This document shows positions 1 through 5,113 of a stretch of DNA of 5,113 bases, piece after piece; position 1 is the first letter of the stretch, and the number at the start of each line of letters is the position of its first letter. Source of the stretch: an uncultured Ruminococcus sp. (GTDB lineage Bacteria; Bacillota; Clostridia; Oscillospirales; Ruminococcaceae); the NCBI GenBank assembly GCA_937926145.1, contig CALANW010000173.1, forward strand, positions 1 to 5,113. The letters run 5' to 3'. Position numbers and translations under genes: made by a program. A model generated the notes under the pieces. The model made no database searches and was not told the origin of the DNA. It saw only the letters and a list, made by a program, of their open reading frames with translations.

Positions 1-436
1 GAAGCTTAGCTTTAAAGATGTTTTGTATTATCATGAAGATGTTTCTGAATTAAAGTTAAAATACAATACAATGACAAATTATAGTATTGCTGTTGATGAG
101 CTCGAAAAAATCAAAGAAATTATGAAATATTGTATGAAAGGATTGATATGGTATTACGAAAAAGAAACACGGCTTATAATTCAATTAATCGGCGATGCCA
201 AAAAGCTTATTAATGATAATCCAGAAAAGCATTATAAGGTTGTGTTGGATTTTAATGACAATATCAAAAAAAGAATAAAAATAGATTTGGCACCAGAAGT
301 AACAGATATTAACGAGATACTTAAATACGAGGCGATTAAAGATAAATTAGTCGAATCTTCAAATGTTCAATTTAGTACATATAAAGGTGAAATAAAGATG
401 AAAATTTGGGATAATTGTAGTTACAAAAATAAGTAA
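1..436 (+). CDS. Unrecognised AT-rich protein, C-terminal part (5' partial)
   Basis: The reading frame (codons start at base 2) is open to the left edge, so this is the end of a longer gene. A TTG at 23 could be read as a start, but it has no Shine-Dalgarno sequence and codons continue upstream of it, so I treat the gene as truncated by the window. The visible 144 residues are rich in Lys, Glu, Ile and Asn. A probably helical stretch (ELEKIKEIMKYCMKGLIWYY) is followed by a Lys-rich segment and a possible beta-rich tail (STYKGEIKMKIWDN). I see no signal peptide, no clear membrane helix and no catalytic motif. I do not recognise the family. Base composition differs sharply from the downstream operon: 47 of the first 180 bases are G or C, against 29 of 60 at 781-840. 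This suggests a separately acquired gene. It ends in TAA at 434-436, 54 bases before the next start candidate. Confidence 0.7.
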   Translation, partial: KLSFKDVLYYHEDVSELKLKYNTMTNYSIAVDELEKIKEIMKYCMKGLIWYYEKETRLIIQLIGDAKKLINDNPEKHYKVVLDFNDNIKKRIKIDLAPEVTDINEILKYEAIKDKLVESSNVQFSTYKGEIKMKIWDNCSYKNK

Positions 437-476
437 TGATATAAAAAATCTCGATTTAAGTCGGAAAGCGATTGAA

Positions 477-481
477 AGAGG
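477..481 (+). promoter_or_regulatory. Ribosome binding site for the remnant frame at 490
   Basis: AGAGG lies eight bases before the ATG at 490. The preserved spacing suggests that the short frame at 490 descends from a real, translated gene start rather than being a chance open stretch. Confidence 0.5.
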
Positions 482-489
482 TAAAAACT

Positions 490-620
490 ATGGCAATGTT
501 TAAATGTAAAATGTGCGGGGGTAATCTTGAAGTTGTATCAATGATGAATATGAATATTTTTACGATAGGGCAATAGAAAAAATTGATGAGCTGGTTAGGA
601 AGCCTGTATTGGCACCCTAA
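490..620 (+). pseudogene. Remnant of a zinc-ribbon protein related to the TIR gene N-terminus (frameshifted or deleted)
   Basis: From ATG 490 the frame reads MAMFKCKMCGGNLEVV and stops at TAG 574-576 after 28 residues. FKCKMCGGxL matches residues 5-14 of the TIR protein starting at 3384. At DNA level 499-534 and 3396-3431 agree at 30 of 36 positions. The second CxxC knuckle of the ribbon is missing. A different frame, open from 531, continues to TAA 618-620 as NDEYEYFYDRAIEKIDELV. Its NDE...YDRA pattern resembles what follows the ribbon in this family as I remember it (N-D-E/R... L-Y-D-R-A). The simplest reading is a gene start that lost the second knuckle through an internal deletion and frameshift, and then lost its whole 3' part. 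An alternative is a real 28-residue peptide carrying one zinc knuckle. The homology of the first part is seen; that of the second part is inference. Confidence 0.5.
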
Positions 621-651
621 ATGGATCGTTATTTTTATCAATGTTAACTAC

Positions 652-658
652 AAAGGAG
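652..658 (+). promoter_or_regulatory. Ribosome binding site deciding the SPFH gene start
   Basis: AAAGGAG lies six bases before ATG 665. An in-frame ATG at 641 lies upstream of this site and has no Shine-Dalgarno of its own, so 665 is the preferred start. Confidence 0.85.
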
Positions 659-664
659 AAAATT

Positions 665-2662
665 ATGTCACAATTCGTAATCACCTGCCCCTCATGCGGC
701 AGTTATGCAACAGCAAAAACAGGAATATTCGGAACTCAGCTTTTCGGTACAAAAACCATTGAATGTTCCTGTGGATACAAGATAAATGTCAACACCGATA
801 AGATGACCTCACGTGAGTGTCCCCACTGTGGCAACAGTGTTATTTTTGACCAGAGCAAGGGCGAAAATGCAGTCTGCCCAGTATGCCACGAGAAAATAAA
901 CACACAGGCAAACCTTGCGGCACTTGTGCAGTTCAGCTGTCCTTCCTGCTCCTGCAAGCTTTCAGCAGACAAGAATGCAAATACATACACCTGCCCTCTC
1001 TGCAACACTGTAATTGATGTTCAGAACCAGGTTGCAAAGGAAGCTGTAAAGAAACAAGGACTTGCAAGCGTCATCAAGTTTGAGGGCAATGCGGATACAC
1101 TTGTATGGAAACACCCTATCGAGGACTTTAATCTTGGTTCGCAGCTTATCGTGCATGAGTCACAGGAGGCAATATTCTTCCGTGACGGTCAGGCACTGGA
1201 TCTTTTTGGTGCCGGACGATACACTCTTGCAACGCAGAATCTCCCTCTCCTTGAGGAGCTTTACAAGCTCCCTACAAATGTTGACACGCCTTTCCATTCG
1301 GAAGTATATTTCATAAATATGGTTCCTATGATGGCAATGAAGTGGGGCACAGCGGATAAGATAAATATCATTGATCCAACATCACAGGCTCCCATTGCTA
1401 TCGGTGCAAGAGGCATGTTCAACGTTACCGTTTCCAACTCACGAAAGCTCCTTATGAAGCTTGTGGGTACAACTTCGGGTCTTAACAGAAATGACCTTTC
1501 AGGTGACGGTCAGAGCTATATAAAACAGTATTTCCGCTCTATAATCCAAGTGGGTGTATCTACAAACCTTGCACAGATAATTACAAGTGAAAAGACCGAT
1601 ATCCTGCAAATAGACCAGGAAAAAATGCGTCTTTCCGAAGCTATGAAGAATGCAATGGCTCCTTATTTTGAGAATTACGGTCTGAAGATCACCGAATTTC
1701 TCATTGAAGGGATTATTCTTCCTCAGCAGGGCGAACTTGGCTATGACGTTGTACAGACGCTTATCAGGCTGCGTCAGACAAATCTGAAGAAGTCTGTCAT
1801 TGCTACGGAAACAGATATAAAGCTTTCCGAGATGGATGCTGAAAAGACTATAAATATCCGTACAGAGGAAAATGCTGTAGAAGTTGAAGCTGCACGCAGA
1901 CAGACTGTTGCAGCTCAGGGGCAGACTGATGTTCTCAGAACTCAGATAGAGGGTCAGAAAGAGATCGCCAAGGCACAGGCAGAGGTTGCTGCGGAAAAGA
2001 TGCGTATGGAGCTGGATCTTGAAAGAAAGCAGCGTCAGGCAGAGATCGAAGCTAATGAGATGCGTATGAAGGGTTATAATCAGAAAGATGTGCTGAATGC
2101 CGGTGTAATGACTGCGTTCGCAGAGAATCAGCCTGTCGTAGGCAGCGGTATGATGGGTATGGCAGGCGAAGCTATGCAGATGGGTGCAGGAATGGCTACA
2201 ATGGGAGCAGCTATGGGTATGGCTACCAATATGATGGGCACAGGTGCACATATCGGCAAAGAAATCGGAAATTCGATGACAGATGCTATGAACGGTGTTA
2301 TGAGCAATGGCTCAAATAATGCTGACACATGGGACTGTTCCTGCGGTGCAAAGAATATCACATCAAAATTCTGTCCCGAGTGCGGCGGCAAGAAGCCTGA
2401 GCCTGTTAGGGAAGAAATATGGGATTGTCCTGCCTGTGGTGCAAAGAGTATTACGTCTAAATTCTGCCCTGAATGCGGCGGCAAAAAGCCTGAGGCTCCT
2501 AAGCCGTGGAACTGCTCCTGTGGTGCTACGGGTATAACAAGCAAGTTTTGTACGGAATGCGGTGCAAAGAAGCCTGCAGAGCCGACCACATGGGATTGTG
2601 CCTGCGGTGCAAAGGGAATAACAAGTAAGTTCTGCCCTGAGTGCGGACAGCCTAAGGCATAA
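665..2662 (+). CDS. Zinc-ribbon SPFH/band-7 domain protein (YdjI-like)
   Basis: This 665-residue protein is probably a cytoplasmic, membrane-recruited scaffold. Three zinc ribbons come first: C8/C11 with C34/C36, C52/C55 with C71/C74, and C92/C95 with C110/C113. An SPFH (stomatin/prohibitin/flotillin) domain covers about residues 135-350, with the family-typical run around FEGNADTLVWKHP and the GAGRYTL motif. About 375-470 is a charged coiled coil (Glu/Ala/Gln/Arg heptads), as in flotillin-like proteins. A Met/Gly/Ala-rich stretch spans about 495-531. Four tandem zinc ribbons fill 556-665. There is no signal peptide or clear membrane helix. SPFH proteins form oligomeric membrane platforms. 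The Bacillus subtilis relative YdjI works with membrane partner YdjH and zinc-ribbon YdjG at PspA-dependent envelope stress sites. Here the next gene encodes a membrane protein, consistent with such a partnership. Its TAA at 2660-2662 shares its last A with an in-frame ATG of the next gene. Family assignment is confident; the role is inferred. Confidence 0.9.
   Translation: MSQFVITCPSCGSYATAKTGIFGTQLFGTKTIECSCGYKINVNTDKMTSRECPHCGNSVIFDQSKGENAVCPVCHEKINTQANLAALVQFSCPSCSCKLSADKNANTYTCPLCNTVIDVQNQVAKEAVKKQGLASVIKFEGNADTLVWKHPIEDFNLGSQLIVHESQEAIFFRDGQALDLFGAGRYTLATQNLPLLEELYKLPTNVDTPFHSEVYFINMVPMMAMKWGTADKINIIDPTSQAPIAIGARGMFNVTVSNSRKLLMKLVGTTSGLNRNDLSGDGQSYIKQYFRSIIQVGVSTNLAQIITSEKTDILQIDQEKMRLSEAMKNAMAPYFENYGLKITEFLIEGIILPQQGELGYDVVQTLIRLRQTNLKKSVIATETDIKLSEMDAEKTINIRTEENAVEVEAARRQTVAAQGQTDVLRTQIEGQKEIAKAQAEVAAEKMRMELDLERKQRQAEIEANEMRMKGYNQKDVLNAGVMTAFAENQPVVGSGMMGMAGEAMQMGAGMATMGAAMGMATNMMGTGAHIGKEIGNSMTDAMNGVMSNGSNNADTWDCSCGAKNITSKFCPECGGKKPEPVREEIWDCPACGAKSITSKFCPECGGKKPEAPKPWNCSCGATGITSKFCTECGAKKPAEPTTWDCACGAKGITSKFCPECGQPKA
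2330..2659 (+). repeat. Four tandem zinc-ribbon repeats at the end of the SPFH protein
   Basis: Units start at the Trp codons at 2330, 2420, 2507 and 2591, giving periods of 90, 87 and 84 bases (30, 29 and 28 residues). The core is W-[DN]-C-x-[CA]-C/G-G-A-x-x-I-T-S-K-F-C-x-E-C-G. Units 1, 3 and 4 have CxCGA and unit 2 has CPACGA in the first knuckle; all four have CxEC in the second. Between units lies a GKKPE-type linker that shortens by one residue each time. The region reads as repeated metal-binding modules produced by internal duplication, probably for protein or membrane-partner binding. Confidence 0.9.
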
Positions 2663-2663
2663 T

Positions 2664-2668
2664 GGAGG
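2664..2668 (+). promoter_or_regulatory. Ribosome binding site of the four-helix membrane protein
   Basis: GGAGG begins two bases after the SPFH stop codon and lies eight bases before ATG 2677. It favours 2677 over the in-frame ATG at 2662, which would place this site inside the coding region. Its closeness to the stop suggests translational coupling. Confidence 0.85.
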
Positions 2669-2676
2669 AATATGAT

Positions 2677-3372
2677 ATGAACAAGAAGAATATTTCGATG
2701 ATTACAGTATTTGCCATTGCACTTGTGATCGTTACAGTGATATATTTTGCAGTGCCTTTTCCAAGACTTTCTGCCAGCGTTATTGCATACGTTTTTTCTG
2801 TCATTTCAGTCATTGCGGGATATTTCATCACAGATTTTGCTTTCAAAAAGGGGAGTGATGTAAAGTCAAAAGTATATGGATTTCCTGTCTTCAGAGTAGG
2901 ATATATCTATATGGCGGCACAGATCATTTTCACACTTATCATTGCTGCCGCTGAATTCGCTAAACCTCTTCCTAACTGGATATCTGTGCTTATATCTGTA
3001 ATAATTCTGTGCCTTGCGGCAATAGGTGTTATTGCAACTGACAATGCCAGAGACATTATTACAGCCCAGGAAGAAGTATTCAGCGAACAGACAAGAAAGG
3101 TAAAGTTTTTTAAGCTTGATATTGATTCGGTGATTGACAAGTGCAAGGATGCTGAATTAAAAAAGAAACTTGAAAAATTTGTAGAAGAGCTTAAATACAG
3201 TGATCCTGTGTCATCCGATGAGCTTGAAAGCATTGAAAAGAAAATTGCTGACGGTATTGGCAACCTTTCTGAGCTTGTTAACAAGGACAATGCTGCGGCA
3301 AATGATAAGCTTGAAGAGCTTACCATTCTCCTTTCCGATAGAAACAGAAGATGCAAAGCTTTAAAGAAATGA
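2677..3372 (+). CDS. Four-helix membrane protein with helical cytoplasmic tail, function unknown
   Basis: A 231-residue protein. Hydrophobic segments lie at about residues 8-28, 33-55, 70-92 and 101-121 and predict four membrane helices in two hairpins. The short N-terminus (MNKKN) and the long C-terminal tail both carry positive charge near the membrane, so both probably face the cytoplasm. The tail (about 122-231) is highly charged and mostly helical, with Lys/Glu-rich stretches such as DAELKKKLEKFVEEL, and ends in a basic cluster (DRNRRCKALKK). A coiled coil is likely. I recognise no enzyme motif. Placed between an SPFH scaffold gene and a TIR gene, with a 14-base gap before and an 11-base gap after, it is a good candidate for the membrane anchor or transducer of the set. 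It is positionally comparable to YdjH beside YdjI in Bacillus, but I see no clear sequence similarity to claim homology. Confidence 0.85.
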   Translation: MNKKNISMITVFAIALVIVTVIYFAVPFPRLSASVIAYVFSVISVIAGYFITDFAFKKGSDVKSKVYGFPVFRVGYIYMAAQIIFTLIIAAAEFAKPLPNWISVLISVIILCLAAIGVIATDNARDIITAQEEVFSEQTRKVKFFKLDIDSVIDKCKDAELKKKLEKFVEELKYSDPVSSDELESIEKKIADGIGNLSELVNKDNAAANDKLEELTILLSDRNRRCKALKK

Positions 3373-3375
3373 GGG
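3371..3375 (+). promoter_or_regulatory. Ribosome binding site of the TIR-LRR gene, overlapping the upstream stop
   Basis: GAGGG shares two bases with the TGA stop at 3370-3372 and lies eight bases before ATG 3384. Stop and Shine-Dalgarno overlap, so the membrane protein and the TIR protein are probably translated in a coupled way from one transcript. Confidence 0.85.
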
Positions 3376-3383
3376 AAAATATT

Positions 3384-5113
3384 ATGTCAATTACTTTCAA
3401 ATGCAAAATGTGCGGTGGTGATCTTGATATTACAGGAGGCAGCACTACCTGTGAATGCGAATACTGTGGAACTATTCAGACAGTTCCAAGTGCAGATAAT
3501 GAAAAGAAAATGAATCTGTTCAATCGTGCAAACAGACTTCGCTTTGCAAGCGAATTTGACAAAGCGGCAGGTGTGTACGAAAATATAGTATCTGAATTTC
3601 CTGAGGAGGCAGAGGCATACTGGGGTCTGTGTCTGTGCAAATACGGTATTGAGTATGTTGATGATCCCGCAACAGGAAAAAAGATCCCTACCTGTCACAG
3701 AACTTCATTTGAAAGCATTTTTAATAACAGCAACTTTGAAATGGCGCTTGAATATGCCGACCTTGCGGCACAGCGTGTTTATCGTGAAGAAGCAAAGGAG
3801 ATAGACAGACTGCAAAAGTCTATTCTTGACATTGCCAAAAACGAGTCGCCTTATGATATCTTCATCTGTTACAAAGAAACTGATGAGGACGGTCAGCGAA
3901 CAAAGGATAGTGTTATGGCACAGGATATCTATGATGCCCTTACTGCCAAGGGATACAAGGTGTTCTTTGCACGTATTACCCTTGAAGACAAGCTGGGACA
4001 GGAATACGAGCCTTATATATTCGCTGCTCTTACAAGTGCAAAGGTAATGCTTGCTATTGGTACAGATTACGAATACTTCAATGCTGTGTGGGTAAAAAAT
4101 GAGTGGTCAAGATTTCTTGATATGATGAAATCTGACAAGAGCAAGAAACTCATTCCTTGTTACGCAGATATTGATGCTTATGATATGCCCCAGGAATTCA
4201 AAAATCTGCAGGGACAGGATATGGGTAAAGTTGGATTTATTCAGGATCTTGTTAGGGGTATTGGGAAGATAGTACCAAAGGAAAATGCTGAGTCTGCGTC
4301 TACTGATGTTCAGCAGATGGCTTCAGGTTCTGCAAATCCTACTGTTGCTTCTCTTCTGAAACGTGCGTTTATGTTTGTAGATGATGAAGATTGGGATCAT
4401 GCAAATGAATATGCCGAAAAGGTTCTTGATGTTGACCCTGAATGCGGAGATGCATATGTTGTCAAATTCATGGCTGAATGCAGGAAAAAAAGCTTTGAAG
4501 TTCCGTTTACTCTTCCGAAGGAATTAACTGAATATAAGAATTATTCAAAAGTAATGAAATATGCTGATCAGGGTATTCGTGATCTGATCATTGCAAATTT
4601 TTCAGGTAAATTTGAGATCAAAAACGGTATCCTGAAAAAAATTTACAATACTCCATCTGATACCTGTATATATATTCCGGAAAATGTTACGGAGATTGGG
4701 AAATTTGTGTTTGAAAATCCGAAAAATGTAAAAGAAATCTTTATTCCTGAAGGTGTCACAAGGATCAGCGATTGGGCATTTTTCTCTTGCCAAAGTCTGA
4801 CTTCAATTACAATCCCTGACAGTGTAACAAGCATTGGTAAAAGTGCTTTTTCATCTTGCAAAAGTCTGACTTCAATTACAATCCCCAACAGCGTAACAAG
4901 TATTGGTGAAGAGACATTTAGACGTTGCCAAAGTCTGACTTCAATTACAATCCCCGACAGCGTAACAAGCATTGGTGAAAGGGCTTTTTCATGTTGCCGA
5001 AGTCTGACTTCAATTATAATCCCCGACAGCGTCACAAGCATTGGCAATGAGGCATTTAGTTGGTGCGAAAGTCTGACTTCAATTATAATTCCCGACAGCG
5101 TAACAAGTATTGG
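3384..5113 (+). CDS. Zinc ribbon-TPR-TIR-TPR-BspA-type LRR protein (3' partial)
   Basis: The frame stays open to the right edge: 576 codons are visible and the end is missing. Domains in order: a zinc ribbon with C7/C10 and C25/C28; TPR-like helices at about 42-155 (FDKAAGVYENIVSEFPEEAE, AYWGLCLCKYGIEYV); a TIR domain at about 156-298, beginning YDIFICYKETDEDG, with FFARITLEDKLGQEYEPYI in the middle; a further TPR-like unit at about 318-360; and BspA/LRR_5 leucine-rich repeats from about 427 onward. In the TIR domain W236 and E240 form a W-x3-E pair with the same spacing as W638 and catalytic E642 of SARM1, so NAD-cleaving activity is plausible. There is no signal peptide or membrane segment, so the protein should be cytoplasmic, unlike typical surface BspA proteins. 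The ribbon-TPR-TIR part is a family I know to be widespread in gut Clostridia. The order effector then LRR suggests ligand sensing by the repeats; this is inference. Confidence 0.9.
   Translation, partial: MSITFKCKMCGGDLDITGGSTTCECEYCGTIQTVPSADNEKKMNLFNRANRLRFASEFDKAAGVYENIVSEFPEEAEAYWGLCLCKYGIEYVDDPATGKKIPTCHRTSFESIFNNSNFEMALEYADLAAQRVYREEAKEIDRLQKSILDIAKNESPYDIFICYKETDEDGQRTKDSVMAQDIYDALTAKGYKVFFARITLEDKLGQEYEPYIFAALTSAKVMLAIGTDYEYFNAVWVKNEWSRFLDMMKSDKSKKLIPCYADIDAYDMPQEFKNLQGQDMGKVGFIQDLVRGIGKIVPKENAESASTDVQQMASGSANPTVASLLKRAFMFVDDEDWDHANEYAEKVLDVDPECGDAYVVKFMAECRKKSFEVPFTLPKELTEYKNYSKVMKYADQGIRDLIIANFSGKFEIKNGILKKIYNTPSDTCIYIPENVTEIGKFVFENPKNVKEIFIPEGVTRISDWAFFSCQSLTSITIPDSVTSIGKSAFSSCKSLTSITIPNSVTSIGEETFRRCQSLTSITIPDSVTSIGERAFSCCRSLTSIIIPDSVTSIGNEAFSWCESLTSIIIPDSVTSI
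4794..5113 (+). repeat. Near-identical 69-bp tandem repeats encoding 23-residue LRRs
   Basis: The 16-base string AGTCTGACTTCAATTA recurs exactly at 4794, 4863, 4932, 5001 and 5070, always 69 bases apart. Each unit has a conserved part of about 45 bases (SLTSITIPDSVTSIG, with rare changes) and a variable part of 24 bases (4839-4862, 4908-4931, 4977-5000, 5046-5069) encoding [KEN]-x-[AT]-F-x-x-C-x. Two older, diverged units precede the array: one around residues 428-448 (CIYIPENVTEIGKFVF) and one ending at 4793 (VKEIFIPEGVTRISDWAF). The array runs off the window, so copy number is unknown. Confidence 0.95.

Noticed and set aside
437..489. Imperfect palindrome CGATTTAAGTCG after the left gene, considered as a terminator
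   Set aside because: The stem would have no loop and would need G-T pairs, and no T-run follows. It is not a convincing intrinsic terminator.
609..635. Possible promoter TTGGCA, 15-base spacer, TATTTT ahead of the SPFH gene
   Set aside because: The spacer is short and the -10 is poor, and the -35 overlaps the remnant frame. An operon promoter is expected somewhere in 437-650, but I cannot single one out.
641..664. Start of the SPFH gene at the in-frame ATG 641
   Set aside because: The AAAGGAG at 652-658 would then be inside the gene, and it is ideally spaced for ATG 665. MSQFVITCPSCG is also a more natural family N-terminus.
1499..2251. Long minus-strand open frame of 250 codons, rich in His, Cys and Ser
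   Set aside because: It lies opposite the SPFH coiled-coil and Met-rich region, where the repetitive plus-strand codons avoid minus-strand stops. It has no ribosome binding site, and the plus-strand protein is clearly real.
2128..2589. Minus-strand open frame of 153 codons with repeated PPHSGQNxDVI-like blocks
   Set aside because: It is the antisense shadow of the four zinc-ribbon repeats of the SPFH gene.
4643..5047. Minus-strand open frame of 134 codons with an apparent 23-residue repeat
   Set aside because: It is the antisense image of the 69-bp LRR repeats. A period divisible by three keeps the antisense frame open.
4794..5113. Regular repeats considered as a CRISPR array or a diversity-generating retroelement target
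   Set aside because: The repeats are in frame, directly abutting and encode LRR residues. The variable parts are related to one another rather than unrelated spacers. No reverse transcriptase, template repeat or cas gene is visible in the window.

Overview
The window looks like a chromosomal segment of a gut or rumen Clostridia bacterium (Ruminococcus/Oscillospiraceae-like). This is inferred from the strong GGAGG-type ribosome binding sites, a GC content near the high 40s in the main genes, and protein families (zinc-ribbon/TIR, BspA-type LRR, zinc-ribbon SPFH) that I know as common in such genomes. No database search was possible.

Layout: (1) 1-436 is the 3' end of an AT-rich, unrecognised gene. 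(2) 490-620 is a short decayed reading frame. It begins with a zinc-ribbon half-motif matching the start of the large TIR gene downstream and then needs a frame change to continue. (3) 665-2662 encodes a 665-residue SPFH/band-7 protein with three zinc ribbons before and four tandem zinc ribbons after the SPFH and coiled-coil parts. (4) 2677-3372 encodes a protein with four predicted membrane helices and a charged helical cytoplasmic tail. (5) 3384 to beyond the right edge encodes a multidomain protein: zinc ribbon, TPR-like helices, TIR domain, another TPR-like unit, then BspA-type leucine-rich repeats. The last five repeats in the window are nearly identical 69-bp DNA units.

The three large genes form one tight operon on the + strand. 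Each downstream Shine-Dalgarno sequence sits at or within the upstream stop codon, and both gaps between chosen starts and stops are under 15 bases. The likely theme is a membrane-associated scaffold (SPFH plus four-helix protein) coupled to a cytoplasmic TIR effector whose LRR region could sense a ligand. The TIR domain keeps a W-x3-E pair (W236/E240) matching the NADase active-site spacing, so an NAD-degrading stress or defence response is a reasonable hypothesis, but it is not shown by the sequence. No tRNA, rRNA, CRISPR, IS element or convincing terminator was seen.
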